Assembly (NCBI GenBank): GCA_036768485.1
Contig: JAVLUZ010000141.1
Coordinates: 5,903,349 to 5,967,348 of the forward strand
Reading direction: 5' to 3'
DNA length: 64,000 bases
Source of the DNA: Mermis nigrescens
Taxonomy: Eukaryota > Nematoda > Enoplea > Mermithida > Mermithidae
In this document: in pieces, positions 12,401-24,132 of the stretch
Layout of the letters: every line of letters starts with the position of its first letter
How positions within the stretch are numbered: position 1 is the stretch's first letter
Notes under the pieces: model-generated
Database searches by the model: none
What the model was told of the DNA's origin: nothing
The model's input: only the letters and a program-made list of their open reading frames with translations
Translations under genes and position numbers: made by a program

Positions 12401-15400
12401 CCCTGACTACCACCCACATAAATCTAATCCTTAGCCTAGTAAAAAAAGAAGTTTGACCAGAAAGGTGATTCCCAGAAAAAATTTTATAAAAAAAATAATT
12501 TTTTGAACTCCCGTGAGCGAGCGCGCACGCCATCATTTACCAGTCGTGAACAATGTCTATCGGATCAAATTTCAACCATCATAACTCTTTTAATGGATAA
12601 ATGGATCGCGAATCTCATGAAATGAAGCATATATAGTCAAAATGTGTAAAAATTTGCATCAAAAAATGCAGAAAACAAAAAATATCGGCATCGGACTTCT
12701 TAGTGGTTTTCCACTCGCTACAGTGAAGCGTGGATGCTCAAAAAGCTTATATTTGCACCAGTATTAACTTGCGAATCTAACAAGATAAAATTTAATGATT
12801 TTTGATCGATAGAAAAAAATATTGATTTCTTTAAGCCATACATTGTCCCATATTGCCGGATAATAGAGGGTTAACATAGTTCTAGCGTTTTCGCCAAAAA
12901 TTTTAATGCACTTTTCTTTTTTGGTACAATTTGCTAACTTTAGTTTGCAAAACTGAGATTTGGCCGCACCATATTCACCTGCCTGGCAACGGACCGTTAG
13001 TCTAATATTATCAGCGTCGGATTTGTATTCGGGAAGTCGTGTGCGAGCCCAGCGAAGTGTAACCTTTGTAGTCTTTATTTGATGTAAAGAAAAGCTATGC
13101 AACCTTCGAAGGAAACACGGCACACTAAGCTTCAACACATATAGGCTTAGGGCACCAGGCAGGAACGCCAAGAATATGGTATACCAAAAAACGAAAGAAC
13201 TGTTCCAGCATGTTCATACATTTACCGGCTCGAAATTTTAAGTAGGAATACCCGGCTATTTTTAGAGGGGGAGGTTAAATGACCTTCAATTTTTGGCCAA
13301 CAAATATCAAAAAAGCACTTAAAATCGCAAAAAAACGCAAGGTTTTTTCCAAAAATTCAAAAGTCTGGGAGCAGTCAAAAATTTCAGAGTTTGGGAGGAT
13401 GGGGGACGACCAACTTTTAACGGGGGATCCCTGGGCACCATTCCCCGAATACTCAGAAACACGCATTATTTAATTTATGAAAAGATGCGGAGTAGGAGAA
13501 GTCTTCAATGCATGCGAAAATTATAAGAATCTGCTAAAAAATATTAATTTCTCCGTGCACTGCACAAATAAAAGTAAATTTTGAGGCCTCTGAAAAATAA
13601 GGTGTCTTCTCGAAAACATTTTTTGTTGATTTACTTTCAGAAAAGCAGAAAGGGGAAACTTTGATGAGTATAAGCATTCAATTTTTCGCTTATAAAAATA
13701 TCACATCTATTGTCGATATACGAGTGAAGCCAATATTCAATAATAACTAATAAGTGATGAATGAATAATAAAAATCGCAATTCTTTTGATATATTAAGAT
13801 CCTGCAATTACATTTTATTCTATTTTCATCGTCGCTTTGAATTGTACTCAAATTTTTCTTCTGTTATTATGCAATATCATTATTAAAATATTATTATTAT
13901 TATGCACTTTTATAATATAATTCGGTATTCTTACCAGCTGCCCGCAAGATTTGTCCTGTTTTATTTCAAAATGATCACTCCTAGTTGGATAATACAGTAT
14001 TTGTGTTTTTCTTCGACAAGCTGCAGAATATACTTTGACTTTAGCTTTGCCCACAGAAAGTCAAATTTTTTAGCATATTTTTTCAGGATTTTTGCATGCG
14101 TAGAAGGTGACTTTTCCTAGTCCTTATCTTTTATATCCTCAATAATAAACTTTTTTTGTTCTATGAGAGCATTTGCCCTTGCTAGTATTGAATAATTCTA
14201 TATTTTCTAGTGAGCGCCATTTGCTATTTCTATTTAAAATTTCTAATTTTATACTTTGAAGTAATATTTTAACTTTTTCAAAAGTCAGTACTATTTAAAG
14301 TGCTAATTCTGATGATGGTGTTGATAAGTTCAATTTAAGCAAATGTAAGTAATGATTCCCTTATTATGCATTACAGCTTTTTTTGATTTGATTTAATATC
14401 TAAATTTTTTGCGGACAATAACTTTTGAAACTTTTTAGCGCATTTTAAAATAAAGCGATATTGTAGTATTAATAGATAAGATAAATTAAGAGTTTATTAT
14501 GACAGCTTTCAGCGTGCAACTTTTTGCAGCTTATAACCAATTTATTGAGTTGTAAGCATACCTGGGGCTCGTTGCACAAAAGACTTGTAGTCGCTAAAAG
14601 TCCTACAAGCTACAAGTTAGAAGTGAATTCCGTTGCTAAAACTATTAGCTACAAGTTACAAGCTACAAGTCCTACAAGTGCAAAACTACAAGGTCTACAA
14701 GTCTTGTAGCTACAAGTCTGCGTTGCATAAAGTCACATGTAATCGCTACAAGTGATATATGTCGTACAAGACTTGTAGCAAAAAGTGTAGATTGCATAAA
14801 ACTACTAGCTAGAAGCTACAAGCTACAAGTCCGGGGCATGCATATATCATTAGACAAAAATGGAAATTACAAGTCGTATTAGTAATGCGTTGCATAAGAC
14901 TATTAGTGCTACAATTGTAGGTCGGAGACTTGTAACTCGTAATACATTTTTTACAAGTCGTTTTTGACTAGTAAATCGGAAATTTTTTCTTGTTCTATTA
15001 ACAATTATGCATTTTTCCGATATTGACGATGACTTTAAATGATGTATTAGTTCACGATCATCCAGTGGCAGATCTAGGATTTTCCTAAGGGGAGCCGTAC
15101 CTCTAAGGGGGGTGGAACCCTGACTTGGGCGGAAAAATTAGCCGTTTTAACCCGAAAATCGCTAGAAATCGCTCAAAAATGCTTAATTTTGCGCATTATT
15201 TTGGGCCAATTGGAGAAAGCGCCCCCCGCCCCCTAAATCCGCCCCTGCGATCATCCTAAAAGGACTTTTAGACCACGTATAAATTTGGATAGATTGATAA
15301 GTGAAAATATGGAACGATTTAGATTGAGTGACGATGATATTAATATGTTGTGTGGAATAATTGGTCCGATATTGTACACGGGACTTCTCGAAATCTTGCG

Positions 15401-18400
15401 CTCTCACCATAGGTGGGCAGCACCGAAATTCTGGGGAGGGGGTGAAAAAATCTCCGGGGGGAGTTGAAAAAAATTTCGAAGGTCAAAAAATGGTCTTAAA
15501 AGTTGTAGTTTGTTGAAAAAAACACCATTTTTCGACGTTTCTCATCGAGCTGAAATAGCAAAAAAAGAGCGGGAGAGGGGTATTTTGATTTCTGGGGGGA
15601 TATTCCAACTTCTGGGAGTTGCATTACCCCCGAACCTCCCCACGCCCACGTGTGGCTCTCACCCGATCAGCAAATTCGCCTAAGCTTAAGATTTTGGCAA
15701 GTTCCTCGATTTTTTAATGTGATTGGAGATACACATGGTGTGCATAAATCCACAATTTGTCGAACTTTGTCCCGATTTGTTGATGCTGTGTTAACGCACA
15801 GCCATTCAAGATAGTTGATTGGCCTCGTGATTCAGCTTTGTGGGTATGAATTGTGGGTATACATGTAACAGGTACATTTTCTAGGGTGCTAAGGGTATTT
15901 TTGGGGGCTCCTGTCCATACGTGGGCAGCAAGAAAATTCTAGAGGGAGGGGGGTGCAAGATTTTTCAAAGGTCAAAAAATTGCCTTAAAAATGGTGGTAT
16001 GGCGTAAAAACACCATTTTTCGACGTTTCTCACCAAGCACTTCAAAGATTGCGGAGAAAAACGAAAAAAATTATCAAAAATTGAATTCTTGGGGGGGGTT
16101 ATTTTGATTCCGGGGAGGGGGCATTTTGGTTTCTCGAGGGCTGCATATCCTCCCCCAAACCCCCCCCCTCTCGGGCCCAGGTATGGTCCTGTCCATGGCA
16201 GGTGGCTAGGGGAGGTCAGCCTGCCCATGAACCATCTTTGGAGGGCAGGTTAAAACCAAAAATTTGCGGAAAAAGTCGCAGTCTAAAAAATGCCCAAAAA
16301 CGCTTAATAAATCGTTAATAACCCTAAGAAAGTTTAAATAAGCGGTAAATTTTGAAAATTTTTTACTTTCTGTGGAAAAAATATGAATTTTTAAAATTCA
16401 GCGCCAAAAATTTTTGAGATTTTGGGGCCAAAATGATTAAATTTGGAGCAAAAAAAATCAATTTTCTGGGGCTAGGGGGAGTTGGGTAGGGTGGGCAGTG
16501 TATAAGCTCGGCTGTGGAGGGTGTTTGAGAAGTTCCAGTGATTACTAACTTTTTGGAATCATTGATCCAGGACAATAAGGCCAATTTTTCTTACTTCCGA
16601 TAACGGCATTTTAGCAACTCGAAAAAAATCGGTGACCTTTTTACTGCAAGGTGCTGGCAATGTTTTATGCAACGCCAACTTGTACGACTAGTAATGCACT
16701 TGTACGACACGTAATTTTTAGCACACGTATTTCATAGCGTGCGCTTGTAGAACTTGTAGGGCTTGTAAGGCTACACATGTAGGACTTGTAATTAGCTTGT
16801 AGAACTTGTAAATTGGCTGTCTGGACTCTTGTAACTTGTAGCTTGTAGCTTGTAAATGTTTAGGGAACGCATGCTTGTAGGACTTGTAGCTATTTCCATT
16901 TTTAGCTTGTAGCTTGTAGCTTGTAGCTTGTAAATTTTATGCAACGGGGCCCAGGGCGTTGGGGGAGGCTTCTGGAAACCAAAATATCGCCCCGGAATTC
17001 AATTTTTGAAATTTTTGCTGTTGTTTTTTCGCAATTTTTTGATGCCAATGGATAGTGCTTGATGAGAAACGTTTAAAAATGGTGTTTTTTGCCTTACCAC
17101 AATTTTTAAGGCTATTTTTCGAACTTTAAAAATCTTTACCTACCTCCCTTGAAATTTTGGTGCCAACCCTATAATTGTAAGTCTGCAAAGCTTCGATAAT
17201 TGTATTTGGTCTTAAGTTTATTGAAAGTAATTTTTGCCTAAAAGAATTTCTTGCTGCTTATGGAACGCCTTGTAGTACTATTTTTATTATTAAGCCGAGC
17301 ACAAATAAACTTGGTTTTGCTTTTGTGCACACTGAAGATTCAGTAAAATTAATCTTTAAATCAGCTGATTTTGGCTTTTCTATGAGAATTAGTACAGACG
17401 AAAAGTATATGTTAGCTGCAAACAGAGATTCAATTATATATAAACATAATTCTGCTATAAAATTGATTTTTCTTAACGGTCTTGGTGATTTTCTAAAGGT
17501 TGTGCAAGAAGAAGAACAAGAAAGCATTTATTGTAATGAAGCAATACACAAAATTAGGTGAAACACGAATACACGATGAAATGGCGTTTTAACAAAAGGA
17601 CATACTCTTAACCATTGTTTCAGCCCTTTTCACGTACCTAGTTATTATGTGAATTGCATTTTTATAGACCAATGAATTTTGTGTAATCGCAAAAAGTTTC
17701 AAGGCAATAATTTCTATTTATAGACTATTATTGATTTAGAATTGATGGTGTTTTTAGGCCAAACCGTATAATAATCATCTATTATTTTTATATGCACTGA
17801 AAAAATTACATTCTCAGACCGCCTACACTACAAGATTACAGGTTCATTTTTGGCATCCAAGACGTAAGAGTATTCACTCCTCATATAATCACGAGGAGAG
17901 CGTTGAGAATACTGTGGCCCAATAAATTTGGCGATAAGCCCGAAACGTATGATGTTGCTCTGATCGAATTCACTGAAGCAGTAACGTTCAGTATGTATAT
18001 TTTGCCAGTATGCCTACCACACTCCGGGCCGAACTACGAAGATTTTCTGAATTCGTCAATTTGTCACGTTTGTGGATATGGGTTCACAAAAGGTACAACT
18101 GAGCACTTAATTAATTTTAAATTTTAATAAACGAATTGACTAATTTCAAAGATGAGCTTGTTTTTCTGCCTTGTCACGTTGCACGCATAATGTTTATGGC
18201 CGTCAGAATCCGATCTTTAAAACCTTTTTTCATTTTTCCCGTCTTTTTTCCCCTTAATACATAGGGCTTTACGACAAATATCAAAAAAGAAATTTGGTTG
18301 TTTAAGTTTTAGGTACGAGGGTGACCAGCGATTCCTCCAAAGGGAATTTCCGGTCATTTTCCTGGTTTTCCCGGTTGATTTGCTAAAAATTTCCCGGTTT

Positions 18401-21400
18401 CTAACGGTGAATTCAGTGCAGTTCAGTACAATGTGCAAAGGTGTGCGTGCCTACTCGGAAGCCTATACACATTTTTACGTAGGAAATTTTAGCATTACTG
18501 TGAAACATTTCATTCAAGATTCGTTCTTATACAAAATTCGATCTTTACCAATGTACTATAGTAACCTTACGGGCTGAAATTACACAATTTTGAAGCTTTG
18601 TGAAGAAATAAAAGAAACAATTATCAAATTTGTGGAAAACCATTTTGAAATATATATTCAACATAAGTTCAAGTCATGTTAAGTCTTTGCAAATTCCTAA
18701 TTCAGTATAGAGCACTAGATTATTTTGACTGATTCGAACTTTTGAACTCAAAAATACGAAATAATTAACACGTTGTAGTATATAAGGCTGTAACGCGTTT
18801 TGCACTTATGTGTAGTCACAACTGGGTTTCTCGACGCTTAATAGTGTACTGAAGGTTAGATAATTTCTGGGATTCTGGCAATAATAAATACAAAAATTTA
18901 ACAATACGGCCAGCAGCGCCAATAATTTTTGATCTCTTCATCATTTTCTAGCAAAACTTTCGGCCTTTTTATCGATAAATATGTTGAGAAACCCTAACTG
19001 GCACAAAGCGCTGAAACATTTAGTAATTTTCATCACCTTTAATTCAATTTCAAAGCTACTGTGAAGTAGTGTTTTTTGCACAATGTCATTTGGTAAACGT
19101 ACAAAGATTGACCTTAAAAGTCATTGTATATCATAAAAAATCTTTGCCGAATAGAATAGAAACGTGGTGTGAAGACAAACAAAACGAAAAATAATCAAAT
19201 TGTAAAAGAAATGCTGACGATAATTATATGTCAAGTTAAGTTCAGACTAAAAGTTAAATAATGCGTGTTACTATATTACCACAAAACAATACAATCTCAT
19301 CAGTCGATTCAAGGTGTTAAGGTCAATGATGAGCTCTACTCAGATAATAAAAAAATTTGCCTACACAATAAGAAATATATAACATAATAAGCGGCGCTTG
19401 CCGCAAAATTTTGATGTTTTTGCTCTTTAAACTGAATATTTACCGTTATAAATGCATATATAACAATTACTAAATAAGGCGCGAGGCGCCATAAATGTTT
19501 AGAAAATTTTTGACATTCGCACAACAATTTTCCGTTCCCTAAAAATCGTCATACATGTAAATGAAGACAGCTACAAAGTCTTCATACATCAGTGCATATA
19601 TGGGCATGGGGAGGGGTGAGAGGCATACGTGGGCAGCACCAAAATTCTGGAGGGGGGTACACGATTTTTCTAAGGTCAAAAATAGCCTTAGAAATAGTGG
19701 AATGGTGAAAAAAATACCATTTTTCAACATTCCCCATCGAGCACTATCCGTTGGCATCAAAAAATTGCGAAAAAAACAAAAAAAATTGAAAATTGAATTC
19801 TGGGCGGGGTATTTCAAATAATGGGGGAGTGGTATTTTGGTTTCATGTAAGATGCATACCCCCCAAACCCCCGACGCCCAGATTTAGTTTCAAACTATTT
19901 TATGACTCATAAAACTAGCTACATAGCCTTTTTGGACTCAGAAACCTATTTTGTGATTTCGAAAATTCACGGTACTTGTTTTTTTCTGAGTTTAAAAAAA
20001 TTTTTAGCGAATTTTTCGATTCTACAATGTGATAAATAACTATCTTTAGTTCAAAAAGGCTATATAACTATGTTTATGAGTTCAAAAAGGCTGTGTGTTT
20101 GCCACAAATCCTCGAAAAACGATAGTTTATCATCGTTTTTTCGCTGTATAATCGTTTCGTACAAGTCACTTAGCTATCGCTAACTTTTTGATTTTAACGT
20201 CTCCCTGAAAGTTTAAATTTGCACACCTATGCATCAATAAAAATAATGCAAAATATAAAAAATTCGCTAAATTTTAAATGTATGTTTGTTAAGAAAACGT
20301 GTGACCAGCTAATAATAACCTGTGGTTCAATCTGACCTAAAGAGTGTTTCTTCATCTTAAATTGAAGCTATTATTCAGCGTGAATTAGACGAAATTTAAA
20401 AGAGTAGTGGGATCGTACAATGACTGACTGTAGCGTATCAAAAGCGGGCGCAGACAAAAAGGACAACAAATATGATAATCGGCACCACGCGCCGAAAGTT
20501 TTTCATTTCTATTCGGAGAGATTAGTAAAAAATGTTGAGATTACAAGGTATTGTCGCCAAAATATTTGAACATTGCACGAACACAGACCAAAATAAATCT
20601 TTGAAGGAGCTGCAAGATATTTTCCACTGTCCGGGTAAGATAAGATTTGAAAAAAATAAATTTTAAAAGTGACTGCGCGCATTATTTACACTATGTAAGT
20701 GTACGACTACTAAAATGGGAGTGGAAAATCCTTATATTTTTTTGACCAGGATTTTATGAATATGTCTCAAGACGTCGGCAAATTTTGACAATTTTATCGT
20801 TTCCAACTCCTTTTTCAGCCTTTTCAACATAAGATAATTCAGAAAACTGAATGGGCTAAAATCAACAGAAAATTTTACCATTCTTAATTCTTCAAAACAC
20901 AATTTTGGGACTGCAAAGACAATAACATAGAGGATTAATGAAATGACACAATATAATTGTCACCATGATCATATCTGAAAATTGACCAGAGCCTCGCCCC
21001 GTTGCAGCATCCAATCTTTAGGTTGGTTCATCAATTTTGGCAAAAACGATTGCCGCATTTCCGTTAAATATATTTATAGCTTAGTAATGTTTTCATTATA
21101 GCTTTGTATGGAGAATTCAATGTTGCTCTTTTGAAAATTGTCAAAGGTCTCAATTTAATCGTTTTTACAGTAAATTGACTGAAAATGGAACTTTTTTTAC
21201 GGAGGATGTCTCTATAGCCCGTATATAAAACATAGCCCTAAAAATCCAGAGACTCTCCGGCCTGTTGGAAAATCGGCTAGACCGGTTGCCGATCAAAAGC
21301 CATACGTTTTATTACTGGGATATTTTGCATGATTCGAGCTTCGAGAGTTAATCTCGGAGCTACATATTTAATGATAAAAAGAGCAAAGTACTCACTAGCA

Positions 21401-23728
21401 CGAAGCATCAAAATTTTTTAATATTTTACCCTTTTTGACTCAGCAGTCCTTGCCTTTTTGCCTTGAAAATTTCAATTCATAGAGAAATTCCCAGGTTTTT
21501 CCTACTTGCTCAAAATATTCCCAGGTATTTCCCGCTTTTTTAAAGGTTGATGGCCACCCTGACGTACACTTTTTTCTACAACACGTTAGATTTCTTATAT
21601 GGTGAAAGCCTTCTGAGTTATCTACTTGTTTTTGTATAAATATGTTCTAAACCGCCATCTGACAAATAATTATCGACTTTCTTTTTACTCGTAGATCGCT
21701 TTCCCTTTACGCTTAACCAGCAGTCTCATAGACCCGACAGAATGAATTGCATTAAATCGGAAGCAAAAATACGCTATAATTCCGATTTAATAATACGCGA
21801 AACGTCAAATAAAATGGACTACAAGGGTTTTAGCCTGGTAAACATTTTCGTACACCAGAGGCCTGTGGTCATATACGCCTGTCAATGATACACAGGCGCT
21901 ATCGTATTCAGGGTGAAGTAAAGGGTCCACAAATTCGCGAGCGAAAACTGTCAAAAATATAATTCAAGGAGAAGACTCACCTCTCTCTTTCCACGATCCT
22001 TCACGTGCATATAGGCGAAGTAGTGAATTACTAAAAATTGCTCCATCCTTCGAAGCCGTTTAAATTTTGGCGACAGAAAGGATTCATCACAATTTTCCAT
22101 GAAATCTAATGCGTTTGGACGAATTTTTAGCATCATTTTTCTTTGCAGCGGAAAAGCTAGCTTGTGGTAAACGTGCTTTATCGCACTCCGTTCTTCATAC
22201 TAGGCATACTGTACCTCAAGAAGAATTATGCGAACTTTAAAAAATATACCCCACTGCGAATTAACAACCACAGAGTGTGATGAAAGTTTAAAAGTCAGAT
22301 TCGCAATTTTGATGAGGAAAAATATACTTCAGTTACGCTGTGAAGCTTGATTTATTCTCTGTGTAAGCTCTATACTCTTATAAATAAGTCAATTATGAAT
22401 ATTAAGAGGTATATAAAATAAATAAAAATAAAAAATACAATCAAAATAAAAATTTGTAATAAATACATAACATCAAAATTTAAACTTTTAATAAATATAG
22501 AATATAAATAATAAAGCTCGATGTCTTAATGATGTGGCACATTTTAAGGATAATTTCCACGTTACATATATTAAGGAAAGAAGTAAGCAGGAAAAAATAT
22601 GGTTTATTGCAAACCAGTTCATTACACTTAGCGTACTATACATCGCGATCGAGCGCACCTATTCAGAAATACTTTGTAGAAAATTAAATATTATGTAATT
22701 CTATACCAAATAATTTAACATCGACCTGTTCACTCAGAAATGAAAAAATGTTGAAAATTGCCATAAATCTTACTCTAAGTCAGCATGGCAGCAAGACGGG
22801 TCTAATTGATCGCCTAAAATTGTCTAAATTTGCCAAAAAAGTTACTAAAAATAGAATTCTGAAGGGTTTATAGCAATCCGTGGATTGTTTTTAGTTTCTG
22901 CATGGTTTATATTCCTTGGACATTCCCCTTTCTAAGCCCATGTGTGGTTAACAGCCGCTGAGTTGAAGAAAATTTCAAATCTGATTCGCAATTCTAGTAA
23001 TAAAGAGGATATTTAAAAAATTGACTTTCTACGAGCTTCTGGAGCTCATGTTGATCTTCGGTAAAACTTTACTATTCCATCAATATGTCAATATTTAATG
23101 TGAACAAATGGAATAAAATTCAGTGCGTAACGCTTAAGGCTCTGTCACATTTTTAGCACGACTTTCATGTTGCATCTACTCAGTGGTGGAAGTTGCAGTA
23201 TAAAATGTATTGTTGCAACAAATTTTTTACTTTTTAGGCACTATTCCATAGGTAGGCGGCCCCAAAATTCTGGAGATTATTTTTCAAAGATCAAAAACAT
23301 GGCCTTAAAAATGGTGGTATGGCATAGGCGAAGGGGGGTGTGGACCCCCAGAAATCGACAGACCCTCAGAATTGAATTTTTGGTGCTATGCTTCATCGGA
23401 CCTCCAGAATCTGGTCGCTGCCCATGTATAGTGCTGTGTCTTGAGATACCCAAGTATATACGCGCAAGCGCACTACTACGATACTTAAACAAGCTAATTT
23501 CAGGCTGATTCTGGCGGCGGATATGTGTGTAAAGGAAATGAAGACACATTATCATTACTGATTGGCGTCATAAATGGTGTAACGATCAACCAATTCAGAT
23601 ATGGTCGAAAATTGTACTATTATTATTCGTACTCGGCTTTTTTACCGAATTACATTAATTGGGTTTACAAGAAAATCGATAATATCGCAGATGACGAAGG
23701 GGTGACTTGTACCACGTGTTGGTTGTAA
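9159..23728 (+). CDS. PAN-domain trypsin-fold serine protease, five exons
   Basis: Exons are 9159-9483, 10093-10387, 17818-18092, 21695-21837 and 23504-23728. All junctions are GT-AG with matching phases, giving 420 residues and a TAA stop. Residues about 30-107 form a PAN/apple-like domain (pattern CVLLCLKVTLC then NICLLH). A zymogen cleavage site KR|IVGG lies at residue 149. The catalytic triad is His196 (SAAHCF), Asp252 (YDVALIEF) and Ser349 (ADSGGG). C-terminal NYINWVYKKI is the usual last helix. Oddities by chymotrypsin numbering: position 189 aligns with Gly not Asp, position 191 is Ser not Cys, and position 193 is Ala not Gly, so trypsin specificity is unlikely and activity may be weak. 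The start is uncertain: no signal peptide is seen in the first exon, so an upstream exon may be missing. Introns hold many transposons. PAN domains usually mediate protein or glycan binding; the substrate is unknown. Confidence 0.8.
9484..10092 (+). other. Intron 1 of the protease gene
   Basis: Donor GTTAGT, acceptor CATTGGGGCAG|AA preceded by a pyrimidine-rich tract. No repeats recognised. The acceptor is supported by the paralogue at 34185, whose exon starts at the same codon. Confidence 0.7.
10093..10387 (+). CDS. Exon 2 of the protease: propeptide, IVGG site, catalytic His
   Basis: Encodes residues 109-206 and part of 207. It includes the linker cysteine (LPTSCGVAMS), the activation site and the first disulfide loop VCGATLI...AAHCF (Cys42-Cys58 in chymotrypsin terms). 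Donor AAAGT|GTGAGA, phase 2. Confidence 0.85.
10862..11660 (+). repeat. GTGTAAA arm, plus orientation, partial
   Basis: Opens with GATCATAGGTAGCGCATTAG, the inner end of the palindrome arms, and then follows the arm sequence (AAAAATTCGTTGCCCGCC, then GTGTAAAG near 11050). It stops without an outer CTAG unit. It lies in intron 2 of the protease gene with no inverted partner nearby. Confidence 0.7.
11661..13470. other. Intron 2 segment without clear genes
   Basis: AT-rich intron sequence. At 12290-12420 is a low-complexity block rich in AAAACCC ending TTTTTTCCATCCCTG, which resembles a hAT end but has no visible partner. A 135-codon open frame on the minus strand (12764-13171) has no family I recognise and no neighbours that support it. 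Confidence 0.4.
13480..14185. mobile_element. Diverged CTAG-family element
   Basis: The right end 14019-14185 is a clear but mutated CTAG unit (TGCAGAATATACTTTGAC ... TTGCTAG then TA). The left end around 13480-13600 shares GGAGTAGGAGAAG, AATCTGCTAAAAAAT and GAGGCCTCTGAAAAATA with other copies. No ORF. Confidence 0.5.
15063..15247. mobile_element. hAT-like MITE family B, copy 2
   Basis: Ends CAGTGGCAGATCTAGG and, inverted, CAGGGGCGGATTTAGG. Perfect 8-bp duplication CGATCATC (15055-15062, 15248-15255). 185 bp. Opposite orientation to the copy at 6502. Confidence 0.9.
15408..15654 (-). mobile_element. hAT-like MITE family A
   Basis: Starts CATAGGTGGGCAGC and ends CACGCCCACGTGTG. Perfect 8-bp duplication GCTCTCAC (15400-15407, 15655-15662). 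Inserted in the fold-back element. Confidence 0.9.
15916..16185 (-). mobile_element. hAT-like MITE family A
   Basis: Starts CATACGTGGGCAGC and ends GGGCCCAGGTATG. Flanks CTCCTGTC and GTCCTGTC agree at 7 of 8. Also nested in the fold-back element. Confidence 0.88.
16950..17172 (+). mobile_element. Family A MITE, decayed copy
   Basis: Shares the G-rich left end, the TGATGAGAAACGTTTAAAAATGG-type core and the right part of family A. Its left border merges with the end of the fold-back element, so no target duplication can be assigned. Confidence 0.65.
17180..17561 (+). CDS. Unrecognised open frame in intron 2
   Basis: A frame of about 127 codons runs from just after TAA near 17177 to TGA at 17559-17561, without an ATG near its beginning. 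Composition is protein-like (mixed charged and hydrophobic residues, a stretch FIIKPSTNKLGFAFVHTED, acidic VVQEEEQES near the end). It is co-oriented with the protease gene but has no matching splice context. It may be an exon of a decayed element or a chance frame; I do not recognise the family. Confidence 0.3.
17818..18092 (+). CDS. Exon 3 of the protease: catalytic Asp
   Basis: Acceptor ACATTCTCAG|A and donor AAAG|GTACAA, phases 2 in and 1 out. Encodes residues 207-299. It contains the Asp loop YDVALIEF, the sequence LPVCLP (Cys122 equivalent) and ICHVCGYG (Cys136 region). Confidence 0.85.
18318..21560. mobile_element. Possible old hAT element spanning intron 3
   Basis: AGGGTGACCAGCGA on the left and, inverted, AGGGTGGCCATCAA on the right (21543-21560) resemble hAT ends. 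Both are followed by CCTGG/CCCGG-rich subterminal words. Flanks TAGGTACG and GACGTACA share only 5 of 8. No transposase is visible. It includes a family A MITE. The two borders could be coincidental. Confidence 0.3.
19624..19885 (-). mobile_element. hAT-like MITE family A, no clear target duplication
   Basis: Starts CATACGTGGGCAGCACC with the typical core. The far end reads ACGCCCAG and then departs from consensus, so the 8-bp duplication is lost. Confidence 0.75.
21695..21837 (+). CDS. Exon 4 of the protease
   Basis: Acceptor CTCGTAG|AT and donor AGCCTG|GTAAAC. Encodes residues 299-346, including the MNCIKSEAKIRY stretch (Cys168 region) and the residues just before the catalytic serine. The paralogue exon at 35672-35815 is similar. 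Confidence 0.8.
21838..23503 (+). other. Intron 4 of the protease gene
   Basis: Holds a rearranged family A MITE at 23247-23430 that shows the same terminus inverted at both ends. Nothing else recognised. Confidence 0.5.
23247..23430. mobile_element. Rearranged family A MITE (both ends alike)
   Basis: The left border CATAGGTAGGCGGC and the right border GCTGCCCATGTATAG are the same terminus in opposite orientation, each followed by an AATTCTGG-type block. It seems to be a fold-back derivative of the family. No duplication seen. Confidence 0.55.
23504..23728 (+). CDS. Exon 5 of the protease: catalytic Ser and C-terminus
   Basis: Acceptor AATTTCAG|G, phase 0. Encodes residues 347-420: ADSGGGYVC (Ser349, Cys201 equivalent), a tyrosine-rich strand, the C-terminal helix NYINWVYKKI and a tail with three cysteines before TAA. 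The stop is only 53 bp from the retrotransposon LTR, so the 3' UTR is probably disrupted or runs into it; no AATAAA is seen before the LTR. Confidence 0.85.
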   Translation, partial: ADSGGGYVCKGNEDTLSLLIGVINGVTINQFRYGRKLYYYYSYSAFLPNYINWVYKKIDNIADDEGVTCTTCWL

Positions 23729-23781
23729 ACTTTTAAGATATTATGTCAAAATTATTTCGCAATCGTAAATATCATAAGAAT

Positions 23782-24051
23782 TGTAATGTCGTCGTTGGGT
23801 TGGGTGTCCATTTATTATTTAAACGTTACAGTTTAATTGTATAGAGCGCACTAAAGGTTACCTAAGTGGTTTAGTAACGCTGGTATTGCTTCAGCGCGCA
23901 TCCGACTAGACTATTTCGGACTCATTCCTTTACTAGTTATAACGTGTGCTTATATAGAAGGTTACACATGCAAATTAACAAAGTAGCTTAAAGTAAATAG
24001 TAGATGGAACACGAGCGCACGCAAATAATCGCATAGTGACTAATGACCACA
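23782..24051 (-). repeat. 3' LTR of the gypsy-type element
   Basis: TGTAATGTCGTCG ... GACCACA, bounded by TG/CA. Nearly identical to the split copy at 28733-29281. Left flank GAAT. Confidence 0.9.
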
Positions 24052-24065
24052 CTCCTCCCCTCTTC
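24052..24065 (-). other. Polypurine tract
   Basis: GAAGAGGGGAGGAG on the minus strand directly abuts the 3' LTR, the usual plus-strand primer site. Confidence 0.85.
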
Positions 24066-24132
24066 AAAAAATAAAACGAAACATACAAAGAAAATAAACA
24101 AACTGAATCCTCTTATCTCTTCGACTTTTTAA

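Larger units (their letters stand above)
14561..16955. mobile_element. Fold-back element made of CTACAAG/CTTGTAG words
   Basis: The left arm 14561-14975 is packed with CTACAAG and GCTACAAGT. The right arm 16665-16955 is the inverse, with CTTGTAGCTTGTAGCTTGTAG. Outer ends TGGGGCTCGTTGCA and, inverted, TGGGCCCCGTTGCA match at 12 of 14. A target duplication is not clear, since the right end abuts another MITE. The middle holds three nested MITEs and no ORF. Confidence 0.65.

Noticed and set aside
12229..12536. Phe/Gly-rich minus-strand frames
   Set aside because: They read through a low-complexity AAAACCC block.
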